A DNA stretch of 33,805 bases from Patescibacteria group bacterium (GCA_028748975.1 JAQTPI010000007.1:1-33805), one strand, 5' to 3'. Shown: positions 8,466-17,072, counted from the first letter of the stretch. The notes: a model not told the origin generated them from the sequence alone. Numbers and translations: made by a program.

Positions 8466-9719
8466 TTAAAAACTCACCGTCACTATTTTTTCTTCTTCGC
8501 TGCCCTGCCTCAAAATCGTCAAATTCGCGCTCTCGCCGATTTTGTAATTTTGGATCAAACGCGCCAAAGTGTCAACCCCATTAACCTCGCTCTCGCCCAC
8601 TTTTAAAATCACATCATTAGCTAAAATTTTGGCCTTGGCCGCGGCCGACCCCGCCACCACTTCGGTAACTAAAGCGCCGTTTTCCAAAGGCAGCACCTCT
8701 CCGCCTTTTTTAATTTTAATGCTGCCGCCAATCAGCTGGCTTAAATCCAAATAACGCGTACCAAGCGCCGGCCGTTCAACTTTATTTTTATTCGCCAACA
8801 CTTGCTCCATGGCTCTTTTAAAATCAATGCCGGAAACAACCAGAGGCGCGCCGTCTTTGTTTATTAAAATTCCCGCCACCTCGCCCGCCAAATTAATCAC
8901 CGGACTGCCCCCATAATTTTTTTCTAAATTAATATCTAAAACCATAAAACTGGATAATTGGCTTGTCCCCTTAACCAGGGTTTGGGTGGTCGCGTTATTT
9001 TGCCAATTATTAGCCAGAATTCGCGCCACTTTAAACTTTAAGTCACCGCCAAAATCATCAAAAAGAATCACTTTGTCGCCAGCCAAGACATCTTTGAAAT
9101 CCACCAAAGGTAAGGTGCTTAAATTTTTACCGTTGGTTTTTAGAAAAACCACTCCGCTATAATCATCAAAAATTATTTTTTCCACCGGCAAAATTTGCCG
9201 ATCGCCAGTCACTACCACGTAAGCACTGCCGGCGTCAGCAATGGCGCCGCTCTGTGTCACAATCCAGCCATCATTGGTCAAAACTAAACCACCGCCAAGT
9301 TTTTCGCCTGGCAAATAGACATTATTCAGTAATTTATCCGAAGTTATTTTTTTCTTAAACACGGAGACCACCGCGTTTTTTACTTTTTCATTAACTTTGG
9401 CCAGCCGCTCATCTTCCAAAATGTTAACTTGATCGCGTTGTTCAATTTTGAATTGCTGGCTGGGCAATAAATTATCCAAACTAATTTTCAGCGGTGAAAA
9501 AATTCCGGAAAAGAAAAGCAAGGCGCCAATAATTCCGCCAATTAAGCCAAAGACAGCGCCGGCCACGAGGCCAATCACCAAAGTCCGGCTGCGGGTTAAG
9601 GGCCGTCGAAATTCCTGACTATCATTGTTTTCTCCGTAAATCTCTTTAATATCACCTTTGTTTTCTCTTTGCCTCTCTTCGATCTCGCCGATTTTTTTGG
9701 TTTGAAAAGTTTTGGACAT
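8466..9719 (-). CDS. HtrA/DegP-like trypsin-fold + PDZ membrane protein, apparently catalytically dead
   Basis: TM at about residues 47-72; GGGLVLTNDGWIVTQSGAI, FDDYSGVVFLK, DINLEKNYGGSPVINLAGEVAGI; C-terminal PDZ ALVTEVVAGSAAAKAKILANDVILKVGESEV. Confidence 0.8.
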   Translation of the reverse strand: MSKTFQTKKIGEIEERQRENKGDIKEIYGENNDSQEFRRPLTRSRTLVIGLVAGAVFGLIGGIIGALLFFSGIFSPLKISLDNLLPSQQFKIEQRDQVNILEDERLAKVNEKVKNAVVSVFKKKITSDKLLNNVYLPGEKLGGGLVLTNDGWIVTQSGAIADAGSAYVVVTGDRQILPVEKIIFDDYSGVVFLKTNGKNLSTLPLVDFKDVLAGDKVILFDDFGGDLKFKVARILANNWQNNATTQTLVKGTSQLSSFMVLDINLEKNYGGSPVINLAGEVAGILINKDGAPLVVSGIDFKRAMEQVLANKNKVERPALGTRYLDLSQLIGGSIKIKKGGEVLPLENGALVTEVVAGSAAAKAKILANDVILKVGESEVNGVDTLARLIQNYKIGESANLTILRQGSEEEKIVTVSF

Positions 9720-9836
9720 AGTAAAATAAATTAAAATATAAATATCAAAAAATAAATTATTTAGGATGGTTATTGCGATTCCATTAATGCGAGCTTGGCG
9801 GAGCGTTAGTTGTGTGTGGTTAGTGACTGCCGCTTC

Positions 9837-10001
9837 AAAAAAGTTTTAAAACAAAATAGAGTTGAGTCGGAGCGGTTCGTCCCGCAGGACGAAAAGTCCG
9901 CTTCTGTCTGACGAAGTTCCGCGAGGCTTGAACACAAGCCGAGCGGGACGAGGAGTTAACGGACTTAGCGACGACGAAACCTATTTTGTTAAAACTTTTT
10001 T
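9837..10001. other. 165-bp structured element bounded by 21-23 bp inverted repeats; possible ncRNA or non-autonomous element
   Basis: aaaaaagttttaaaacaaaatag (9837-9859) / ctattttgttaaaactttttt (9981-10001); internal hairpins ttcgtcc-cgca-ggacgaa, aagtccg...cggactt, ggcttg-aaca-caagcc. Confidence 0.5.
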
Positions 10002-10019
10002 GCTGGCGGCGCTTTTTGG

Positions 10020-10044
10020 CGCCACCTTTTACTAAAAAAGGTGG
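10020..10044 (-). terminator. Hairpin downstream of 10052-10816 gene
   Basis: gccacctttt-actaa-aaaaggtggc. Confidence 0.6.
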
Positions 10045-10051
10045 CAGAAAA

Positions 10052-10816
10052 CTACGTCCACCGCGCCGTCACCAAAAGCAAAACCCAAAGCAAGCCGCCC
10101 ACCAATGTCGGCCAAAAAACAGCTTTAGTATTGGCGGTCTTCCCAATTACGTGCCGGCTTAAATCTGCCACCAAATAATAAAAAGTTGAAAACAATAATG
10201 CCTTTAAATAAAAATTAAATGGCAGCCAGCTTAAAATAACAAAAATTTCCACCATCAAAAACATGGCCATAATCATATACCACTTATTCTTTCTAATTTC
10301 AATCTTCGCCGCCACTAAAAAAATAGCAAAACACGCCCCGGTCACTATTACCGCCAAAATTAAAGCCGACCACAAAGCCATATTCATGAAAACCATCAAA
10401 CCAAAAATGGCCAACGCTAAAAGAAGCATCGTCAAAAGATTCATGGAACTGCTCAAATTCTCCAAACTGTAAGCTTTATATTTTTCCGGTCGGTATAAAA
10501 ATCTGAAAAGATATTCTTGGTGCAAAGCCAAAGCCAAAGTCGTGGCAATAATTAGAACTTGTTTAATGACATTATTTTCCAGAAAAACCAAGCTAGCGAT
10601 CAGCACAACTTCCAATAAAAAATATTTTAAAATAAAACGACTGATAGCTTTAAAGCCTAAAGATTTTTGGGCCACCAGCCCTGCTAAAAATAAAATCAAA
10701 AAAACTAAAATCGGCGCCAACCAAAAAATCAGTGTTGGTTTTTTAATCAAAATTTCCAACACGCTGATGTTTAAGATTATTATAAGATATGGTGAAAAAC
10801 GTTTGAGTAGAAACAT
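10052..10816 (-). CDS. Polytopic membrane protein of unknown function
   Basis: 254 aa, about 7-8 hydrophobic segments, no recognised motif. Confidence 0.7.
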   Translation of the reverse strand: MFLLKRFSPYLIIILNISVLEILIKKPTLIFWLAPILVFLILFLAGLVAQKSLGFKAISRFILKYFLLEVVLIASLVFLENNVIKQVLIIATTLALALHQEYLFRFLYRPEKYKAYSLENLSSSMNLLTMLLLALAIFGLMVFMNMALWSALILAVIVTGACFAIFLVAAKIEIRKNKWYMIMAMFLMVEIFVILSWLPFNFYLKALLFSTFYYLVADLSRHVIGKTANTKAVFWPTLVGGLLWVLLLVTARWT

Positions 10817-10830
10817 ACTCTTTTTAGTCT

Positions 10831-11012
10831 ATCCTGAGGCCGATATCACATCGGCCGAAGGATCCCGTGACCAAAGTAATGAGTAATAAAGATATGAAAG
10901 AATAAAAATATAAAAGGATTTGAAATTTTAGATTTTAATTCAGGATTTATGGTCCGCCCAAAATTCATCTGGGGTCCTTCGTCCTCCGACGCGATGTCGG
11001 AGTCCTCAGGAC
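10831..11012. repeat. Split family A repeat (10831-10868 and 10970-11012) around AT-rich filler
   Basis: cctgaggccgatatcacatcggccgaaggatcccgt ... ggtccttcgtcctccgacgcgatgtcggagtcctcaggac. Confidence 0.7.
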
Positions 11013-11024
11013 AGGCTAAAACTT

Positions 11025-11492
11025 CTACTTCAGCCACTCATTCTCTCCCATTATTTTTTTTAATTCTTTACTGGATTTATCCAAAAGTCCCTGCCCTTCG
11101 TCCTTCATCTCTTGGCCAATTAATTGCCAGCCGCGCTCGGCATCAGACAGTGCCAAAACCAACTCCAATTGAATTGCTTTTTCTTCCTTGGTTAAAGTCA
11201 ATTTCAGTAATTCCCCGATAGTGGACGCGGCATTAGCCGCTTTAGCATCATAATTCGTGTTTCCAATTTTTACATCTTGCTCTAAATAATTTTTTATAAC
11301 TTCCTTGGCCCGGCTACGATAATCGCTTTGTACTTGGACTAAATCAACTTTCTGGTCGCTTCCGCTTACCCACGGCAAAATTATTTTACCGCCACGTTTA
11401 ATGACAATGGCTGAAATAATCGCCGTCGCCATAAAAACCACGGCCAAAACCCCGATCACAATAATTATTTTTTTAAAATCATTTGGTTTCAT
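11025..11492 (-). CDS. Hypothetical protein with N-terminal TM anchor
   Basis: 155 aa, KKIIIVIGVLAVVFMATAIISAIVI followed by helical soluble region. Confidence 0.65.
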   Translation of the reverse strand: MKPNDFKKIIIVIGVLAVVFMATAIISAIVIKRGGKIILPWVSGSDQKVDLVQVQSDYRSRAKEVIKNYLEQDVKIGNTNYDAKAANAASTIGELLKLTLTKEEKAIQLELVLALSDAERGWQLIGQEMKDEGQGLLDKSSKELKKIMGENEWLK

Positions 11493-11518
11493 ATATTTAT
11501 TTAAGATTAAAACAAAAA

Positions 11519-11566
11519 ATTTTCGCGTAAATTCGCGTTATCTTTCGCGTAAATTCGCTTCTAAAT
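11519..11566. repeat. AATTCGC-type short dispersed repeat
   Basis: tttcgcgtaaattcgcgttatctttcgcgtaaattcgcttctaaattt. Confidence 0.75.
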
Positions 11567-11571
11567 TTAAT

Positions 11572-11730
11572 TTACTCCCAAAACTTCTTATTCTTCTTAA
11601 ACATCATCGACAATCCCAAAATCACAATGACGGCTGGCCAGAGGATGCCCCAGACCGAAGCCGTGAGAATGCCGAAGTTGCGCAGAAGAAAAAGAACGCC
11701 GAGGATGACGAGCAAGAGTCCAAAAAACAT
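11572..11730 (-). CDS. 52-aa small membrane protein, LiaI/LiaF-type (DUF5668-like)
   Basis: Translated by hand: MFFGLLLVILGVLFLLRNFGILTASVWGILWPAVIVILGLSMMFKKNKKFWE*; absent from the supplied ORF track, whose shortest listed ORF is 60 aa. Confidence 0.75.
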   Translation of the reverse strand: MFFGLLLVILGVLFLLRNFGILTASVWGILWPAVIVILGLSMMFKKNKKFWE

Positions 11731-11745
11731 AGGGTTCTATTGTAG

Positions 11746-11845
11746 TTTATCTTGAGCGAGGCCGATAATAATCGGCCGAGTCGAAAGATCTCGTCCGAGA
11801 TCCCTCGGCTCTAAACGACTCTAAAGGCCGCTCGAGATAAACTTT
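11746..11845. repeat. Family A repeat variant
   Basis: agtttatcttgagcgaggccgataataatcggccgagtcgaaagatctcgt...cgagataaact. Confidence 0.75.
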
Positions 11846-11855
11846 AAAAATTAAT

Positions 11856-12200
11856 TTATAAAACTAAAATCAAAACCACTACCGCCAAAAATATCATGAG
11901 TAATGTCAAAATTGTCGCCGTCAGTGTCGCAATTGCCTCACGTAATTTTTTTTCCATCAAAAGCCACATGGGCCGGCCAAAAACCAGAGTCGCTGAAATC
12001 AAAGCGCTCAAAACAAAAAACAGCAAAAACAACAAAAAACCGGGCATAAAAACGCCAGTGCCGTCGCGTCCGGAAACTAACTGATTCAAGCCATTCATGG
12101 CCAAAGTGACCAAACCAATATAACACGCCTCTGCCACGCCCGCGGCGATGCCCCATCTTAAGGTTTCCTTGGATGAATTCTCACGATGAAAAATGGACAT
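11856..12200 (-). CDS. Small polytopic membrane protein, unknown
   Basis: 114 aa with 3-4 hydrophobic segments. Confidence 0.65.
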   Translation of the reverse strand: MSIFHRENSSKETLRWGIAAGVAEACYIGLVTLAMNGLNQLVSGRDGTGVFMPGFLLFLLFFVLSALISATLVFGRPMWLLMEKKLREAIATLTATILTLLMIFLAVVVLILVL

Positions 12201-12260
12201 AAATTTAAATTTCCTTTCTGCCTTTATTATACCATATTATATCGAGTAATAAAAATCTGG

Positions 12261-12306
12261 GCCAATTCGCATAATTCGCCAGTAATTCGCATTAATTAGC
12301 ATTCCG
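12261..12306. repeat. AATTCGC-type short dispersed repeat running into queH stop
   Basis: ccaattcgcataattcgccagtaattcgcattaattagcattcc. Confidence 0.75.
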
Positions 12307-12834
12307 TATGGAAAACTGGCAGCCGCAATAATTCTGTCTGTAAAAATTATTAGCCCGGGAAATCTCGCAAGAACATTTAAAGCCGTTATTTTCTTTCCAA
12401 TCCGCCACTAAAAACGGCACGCTGATTTTTTCACCCACTTCTTTGCCAATGGCATTAATAGTAGCTGAATTTTTATGGGGCGAAATAGTAAGAGTGGAAC
12501 CAAAAAAATCAAAATTATTTTCTTTGGCTTTTTGCGCAGTCTTTTCTAGACGGTACCGAAAACATACTTCGCACCTCTTTTTGCCCTCTGGCTCGTTTTC
12601 CAAACCTTTAATTATTTTCGACCATTCTTCCGGTTGATATTCATCTTCCCAAAATTCTATTTTATTTTCAGTACAATATTTCTTAATCTCATTTTTGCGC
12701 TTTTCATATTCTTCCCTCGGATAAATATTATCATTAGTGAAAAAAACAGCGACCGTATAGCCCTGTTTTTGCAATTGTTCCATCACATACGCCCCGCATG
12801 GCGCGCAGCAAGTGTGGAGAAGAATTCGTTTCAT
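12292..12834 (-). CDS. queH: Epoxyqueuosine reductase QueH
   Basis: LLHTCCAPCGAYV, KRCEVCFRYRLEKTA, STLTISPHKN, NNFYRQNYCGC. Confidence 0.9.
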   Translation of the reverse strand: MKRILLHTCCAPCGAYVMEQLQKQGYTVAVFFTNDNIYPREEYEKRKNEIKKYCTENKIEFWEDEYQPEEWSKIIKGLENEPEGKKRCEVCFRYRLEKTAQKAKENNFDFFGSTLTISPHKNSATINAIGKEVGEKISVPFLVADWKENNGFKCSCEISRANNFYRQNYCGCQFSIRNAN

Positions 12835-12845
12835 AAGTCAGTCGG

Positions 12846-13005
12846 TTGTCATCCCGAGCGTAGCGAGGGATCTTGTTTTTGTGTCATCCCGTGCCGAGAC
12901 ACGGGATCCAGGAACCTTTTTTCTGGATTCCGGGTCAAGCCCGGAATGACAAACGACTACGAGATCCTTCGTCGTCCCGTGTTCGGGACTCCTCAGGATG
13001 ACATT
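12846..13005. repeat. Family A repeat (multi-hairpin)
   Basis: gtcatcccgagcgtagcgagggatctt ... gtcatcccgtgccgagacacgggatccagg ... ctggattccgggtcaagcccggaatgac ... gagatccttcgtcgtcccgtgttcgggactcctcaggatgac. Confidence 0.85.
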
Positions 13006-13352
13006 TGTTTGAAGAAACCAATAATTCCAAAAATGCTCCCCACCCCATCAACACCCCAATCAATTAAACTTGCCTGCCGGCCAACCACAAACCTCTGGTG
13101 CCACTCGTCGCTTGCGGCATAGAACAGGCAAAAAAGAAAAGCAAAAATAAAGCTGGCCACGCCCTTTTTACCAAACAATCGCGCCACCAAATAGCCCAGC
13201 ACAAAAAACTGCGCCGCGTGCGCCGTCCAGCTGAAAATCTCCGGCTCTTTGGGATAATTGGTGCCCGGAAAACTGGACAGAACATAAATTACCGCCAGCC
13301 AAATTAGAACCGGCAAAACCTTTGAGAAAAAGAAGGAAAATTTGGTTTTCAT
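12993..13352 (-). CDS. VanZ-like family protein
   Basis: PVLIWLAVIYVLSSFPG...AHAAQFFVLGYLVARLF...FYAASDEWHQRFVVGRQASLIDWGVDGVGSIFG; start MKTKFSFF preferred. Confidence 0.85.
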   Translation of the reverse strand: MKTKFSFFFSKVLPVLIWLAVIYVLSSFPGTNYPKEPEIFSWTAHAAQFFVLGYLVARLFGKKGVASFIFAFLFCLFYAASDEWHQRFVVGRQASLIDWGVDGVGSIFGIIGFFKQMSS

Positions 13353-13383
13353 ATTAATTCTATTGTAGCACAATTTATTATTC

Positions 13384-13412
13384 TTGACAAAATTTTGTCT
13401 TTGCGCTACAAT
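13384..13412 (+). promoter_or_regulatory. Promoter TTGACA-N17-TACAAT
   Basis: TTGACA 13384-13389, TACAAT 13407-13412. Confidence 0.75.
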
Positions 13413-13452
13413 AACACTACAATTAAATCAACATCAAAAAAAGGAGGAAGAA

Positions 13453-13701
13453 ATGCTGAAAGTTGTAGAAACCAAAGATACACTCATTAGAATCATAGAT
13501 GGCCGGGGTCATCAAATTGTTGTGGAGAGTTGTTCTGACGGAATTATAGTCAAAAATAATTCTCATGATCCCTGTCTCTATGCCTTTAAAAGTGCAGGCG
13601 GACTAAATCAATCAGTGCTTTTGTTAAAAGGGCCAGAGCAACTTTTTGACTGGCAAAACTTTGAACTGGTTACTACCATCAATAATAGGGTACCAGATTA
13701 A
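13453..13701 (+). CDS. Orphan 82-aa protein
   Basis: SD aaggaggaag; MLKVVETKDTLIRIIDGRGHQIVVESCSDG...; ORF-track start (13384) lies in promoter. Confidence 0.75.
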   Translation: MLKVVETKDTLIRIIDGRGHQIVVESCSDGIIVKNNSHDPCLYAFKSAGGLNQSVLLLKGPEQLFDWQNFELVTTINNRVPD

Positions 13702-13706
13702 TCCTT

Positions 13707-13741
13707 AGCGGCTGCCAGCAACCACTGCCAGCCGCTTTTTT
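13707..13741 (+). terminator. Intrinsic terminator
   Basis: agcggctg...cagccgctttttt. Confidence 0.85.
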
Positions 13742-13790
13742 CTTGCCAAAATCTTTTTTCTTTGCTATAATTTATTAAGATAAAAATTAC

Positions 13791-13866
13791 GCGCCGTTAG
13801 CTCAGTTGGTAGAGCAACAGCCTTTTAAGCTGATGGTCACAGGTTCGAATCCTGTACGGCGCACCA
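13791..13866 (+). tRNA. tRNA-Lys (anticodon TTT), CCA encoded
   Basis: gcgccgt/acggcgc acceptor, ctcagttggtagag D arm, cttttaa anticodon loop, ggttcgaatcc T loop, acca. Confidence 0.97.
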
Positions 13867-13873
13867 ACTATTT

Positions 13874-13902
13874 TACCGCTACTTGTTGGCGGTTTTTTTG
13901 TT
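13874..13902 (+). terminator. tRNA terminator
   Basis: accgc-tacttgttg-gcggttttttt. Confidence 0.7.
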
Positions 13903-13991
13903 TGTGTATAACCCCGTTGATAACTTGTGCAAAATTAAGGGTTGCGAGCAGACGCGTATATTGGTAAGATGAAGGTAGCCAAAAAATATTA

Positions 13992-14115
13992 CGTCATTCC
14001 GAGCGAAGCGATGGAATCTTTACGGTAAAGATCCCATCGGCCTGATTGCTATCAGACCTCGGGATGACGGACAAACGAGATCCCTCTCCGCCTGCTGGCG
14101 GATCGGGATGACAAA
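13992..14115. repeat. Family A repeat abutting dnaB start
   Basis: gtcattccgagcgaagcgatggaatct...ggcctgattgctatcagacctcgggatgac...gagatccctctccgcctgctggcggatcgggatgac. Confidence 0.8.
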
Positions 14116-14122
14116 CACGCTC

Positions 14123-15523
14123 ATGCCCGAATTAAATACTTCTAATTTAGAAAAAATTCCACCGCAAAACATTGAAGCCGAACAATCAGTTTTGGGCTGT
14201 CTTTTAATTGAACAGGAAGCCATCACCAAAATCGCCGATCTTTTGAAAGCCGATGATTTTTACAAAACCGACCACCAAAAAATTTATGAAGCTGTGACGG
14301 ATTTGTACGAAAAACGCCAACCCATTGATATTTTAAGCGTCACCGCCCGTTTGGAAGAAAAAAAACAATTGGAAACCGTCGGCGGCCGAAGTTATCTCAC
14401 CTCGCTCGCCAACATCGTCGCCACCGCTTCCCATGTTTTTTCCTACGCCCAAATCGTCCAAAAAAAAGCCACACTCCGCCGTTTGATTAACGCTGCCACG
14501 GAAATTGTGCAAATGGGTTTTAAAGAAGAAGCCGAAGATGTCACCCGCACTCTGGATCGCGCTGAAAGCCGGCTCTTTGGCGTCTCCCAGCAATTTTTAA
14601 AACAAAAATTCACGCCCATGAAAGATTTATTAGCCGATGCTTTTGAACGCATTGATGAACTGCACCGTGAATCCGGCAAACTGCGCGGCGTCCCCTCTGG
14701 CTTTAAAGATTTGGATAATAAACTGGCTGGTTTGCAAAAATCCGATTTGATAATTCTTGCTGCCCGTCCGTCCATGGGTAAAACCTCTTTGGCTTTGGAC
14801 ATCTGCCGCCAGGTCGCGCTTTATCAAAAAATTCCCGTCGGCATCTTTTCCTTGGAAATGAGTAAAGAACAATTGGTGGAGCGCATGCTTTGCGCCGAAT
14901 CCGGGGTTGATTCTTGGAAATTGCGCACCGGCCGGCTTTCTGACAAAGAAGAAATGGGTGAATCGGATTTTTCCCGTCTCGGCCACGCCATGGGCGAACT
15001 GGCTGAAGCCCCGATTTTTATTGATGACTCCCCCACCGGTTCCATTATGGAAATCCGCACCAAGGCCCGCCGCCTGCAAGCCGAAAAAGGTTTAGGTATG
15101 ATTATGATTGATTATTTGCAACTCATGGAAGGCGGGGCTGACAGCACCGTAGACAACCGCGTGCAGGTTGTTTCCGAAATCTCCCGCGGTTTAAAATCCA
15201 TCGCGCGTGAATTAAATATTCCGGTCTTAGCGCTTTCACAGTTAAGCCGCCAGGTGGAGTCCCGCCCCACTGCCATTCCCAAACTCGCTGACTTGCGCGA
15301 ATCCGGATCAATTGAACAAGATGCTGATGTGGTGCTTTTCATCTATCGTGAAAAAATGTATAAAAAAGATACGCCCCGCGGCAACATCACCGATATTTAT
15401 ATTGCCAAACACAGAAACGGTCCGACCGGCATGGTGGAATTATATTTTGACGAACAGCGCACCAGTTTTAAAAATTTGGAAAAGAAAATGGAAGGCCTGC
15501 AGCCTCCGGCGGAGTTCTATTAA
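14123..15523 (+). CDS. dnaB: Replicative DNA helicase DnaB
   Basis: PQNIEAEQSVLGCLL; LIILAARPSMGKTSLALDI; GMIMIDYLQLM; LADLRESGSIEQDADVV; start MPELNTSN preferred because 14108 is inside the repeat. Confidence 0.93.
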   Translation: MPELNTSNLEKIPPQNIEAEQSVLGCLLIEQEAITKIADLLKADDFYKTDHQKIYEAVTDLYEKRQPIDILSVTARLEEKKQLETVGGRSYLTSLANIVATASHVFSYAQIVQKKATLRRLINAATEIVQMGFKEEAEDVTRTLDRAESRLFGVSQQFLKQKFTPMKDLLADAFERIDELHRESGKLRGVPSGFKDLDNKLAGLQKSDLIILAARPSMGKTSLALDICRQVALYQKIPVGIFSLEMSKEQLVERMLCAESGVDSWKLRTGRLSDKEEMGESDFSRLGHAMGELAEAPIFIDDSPTGSIMEIRTKARRLQAEKGLGMIMIDYLQLMEGGADSTVDNRVQVVSEISRGLKSIARELNIPVLALSQLSRQVESRPTAIPKLADLRESGSIEQDADVVLFIYREKMYKKDTPRGNITDIYIAKHRNGPTGMVELYFDEQRTSFKNLEKKMEGLQPPAEFY

Positions 15524-15526
15524 AAT

Positions 15527-15700
15527 AATTACCTCCCCCAACCCCCTCCTTATAAAGGAGGGGAGCTCGTCGCAAGCTCTCCCCCTTGATAAGGGGGAGT
15601 CCTCCGACATTGTGTCGGAGGGAGGGGGTCAGTGATTCGCTCGGCGCATTCGCTATCTCCTCCTTAAGAAAGAGGAGAAGTAAAGGAGGTTAACTCGCCG
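15527..15700. repeat. Family B hairpin repeat
   Basis: ccctccttataaaggagggg...tcccccttgataagggggagtcctccgacattgtgtcggagggaggggg...aactcgccgatagg. Confidence 0.8.
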
Positions 15701-15747
15701 ATAGGCTAATCTGATGGCACCCAGAAAATAATTTTTTGACAAATAAA

Positions 15748-15778
15748 AAACGGGGTAATGATTTTACCCCGTTAGCTA
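15748..15778 (-). terminator. Terminator of 15796-16191 gene
   Basis: aacggggtaa-tgat-tttaccccgtt. Confidence 0.8.
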
Positions 15779-15795
15779 ACGTGGCGGTGTTTCTT

Positions 15796-16191
15796 TTAAA
15801 AAGATTCGTTGCTCCCATCAAAATCCCAATTTTGGATAATATCTTTAATTAATGGAAGGACCGACTCCGCCCCTTTATCAATCCATATAATCTTATTGCG
15901 AGGAATTAATGCGCTGAGAATAATGATTTTTGTCCTGTTTAACCATTTTCTTTTTAGAGCAATCCCGAAAGCTTCTGCGGTTTTCTCCATACCGCGTGAA
16001 AAAAAGATAACAGCGTCAAAGGAAGCATCTGCCTTAAGCACTTTTTCTAATGCTTCTTTGGCCGTATCAATAATTTCTACTTCCATTTTCGCTTCCCTTA
16101 AATCTTCTTGATAGATTTTAATCATTTTATCATTCTCTCCCTCTTTTACCTCTCCCCAACTCCCCTCTCGGACCAAAATAATTTTTGACAT
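15796..16191 (-). CDS. Orphan 131-aa protein, degenerate receiver-like fold possible
   Basis: MSKIILVREGSWGEVKEGENDKMIKIYQED...FDAVIFFSRG...KIIILSALIP...; SD aaggaggg; promoter TTGACA-N16-TGC-TACGAT (RC, 16257-16284). Confidence 0.65.
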   Translation of the reverse strand: MSKIILVREGSWGEVKEGENDKMIKIYQEDLREAKMEVEIIDTAKEALEKVLKADASFDAVIFFSRGMEKTAEAFGIALKRKWLNRTKIIILSALIPRNKIIWIDKGAESVLPLIKDIIQNWDFDGSNESF

Positions 16192-16288
16192 TTTTCCCTC
16201 CTTTTTTGGCCTCTTTGGTTGTTTGTTATAGGTTAAAAATGAACTATAATAACTTAATCGTAGCACTTCTAATTTTTCTGTCAACTTC

Positions 16289-16897
16289 ATGCCCCTCCCT
16301 TCAAACATCAACCAACTCATCGCCCATTTTGCTTCCCTGCCGGGCCTTGGCCAAAAAACCGCCGAACGGCTGGTTTTTTATTTATTAAAACAAGACCGCG
16401 CTGTCCTGAAAAATTTTGCCGAGTCTATGCTCGGCATTCTTGACCGCGTTGGTCACTGCGCCGTTTGCGGTCAATTTTCCGAAGAAAAACTCTGCCCCAT
16501 CTGCGCCAATCCCCGCCGCGACCATTCGGTTATTTGCGTAATAGCGGAAGAAATGGACATCTCCGCTTTGGAAAAAGCCGGCGAATTCAAAGGGCTCTAT
16601 CACGTGCTTGGTAATGTCCTAAGCCCGACCGAAGGAATTACACCGGACCGCTTGAATATAAAAAATTTATTAGCAAGAATTACCGCTACGCCAGCAACGG
16701 TCAAAGAAATAATTCTGGCGCTCAACCCCACGATTGAAGGCGAAACAACTTGTTTGTATTTAACCAAACTTATTAAAAATTCCGCGCCGCAAATTAAAAT
16801 TACCAAACTGGCGCGCGGACTCCCGCAGGGCGGCGATCTGGAATACGCCGACGAAATCACTTTAGCCAACGCCTTCCGCGGCCGGACTGTGGTTTAA
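16289..16897 (+). CDS. recR: Recombination protein RecR
   Basis: LIAHFASLPGLGQKTAERLVFYLL; CAVCGQFSEEKLCPICANPRRD; Toprim ICVIAEEMDISALEK; ALNPTIEGETTCLYL. Confidence 0.96.
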   Translation: MPLPSNINQLIAHFASLPGLGQKTAERLVFYLLKQDRAVLKNFAESMLGILDRVGHCAVCGQFSEEKLCPICANPRRDHSVICVIAEEMDISALEKAGEFKGLYHVLGNVLSPTEGITPDRLNIKNLLARITATPATVKEIILALNPTIEGETTCLYLTKLIKNSAPQIKITKLARGLPQGGDLEYADEITLANAFRGRTVV

Positions 16898-16907
16898 TTT
16901 TTCAATA

Positions 16908-17036
16908 GTTTATTCCGAGCGAGGCCGATAGCAATCGGCCGAGTCGAGGAATCTCGTAGTCGTCTGTCATCCCGTGCCGTGACACGGGATCCAGAAAAAA
17001 TATTCATGGATTCAGGCTCTCGGGCCGGAATGACAA
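16908..17036. repeat. Family A repeat
   Basis: tattccgagcgaggccgatagcaatcggccgagtcgaggaatctcgtag...gtcatcccgtgccgtgacacgggatccag...gggccggaatgac. Confidence 0.8.
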
Positions 17037-17072
17037 ACAAAAAAACCCCGCCATTTGACAGGGATTTTTGTT

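Noticed and set aside
10846-11221. ORFs 10846-11037 (-) and 10949-11221 (+)
   Set aside because: Cover repeat fragments and antisense of the 11025-11492 gene; no domain or SD.
12846-13005. CRISPR-like periodicity in the repeat blocks
   Set aside because: Units are inverted and palindromic with variable tips, not direct repeats with uniform spacers; no cas genes nearby.
12634-13122. 162-aa plus-strand ORF
   Set aside because: Runs antisense to queH, through a family A repeat, then antisense to the VanZ gene.
14333-15342. Several minus-strand ORFs antisense to dnaB
   Set aside because: Shadow ORFs of a strongly conserved gene on the other strand.
15796-16191. Functional response regulator
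   Set aside because: Fold pattern is vaguely receiver-like but conserved acidic pocket and phospho-Asp context are not convincing; left as orphan.
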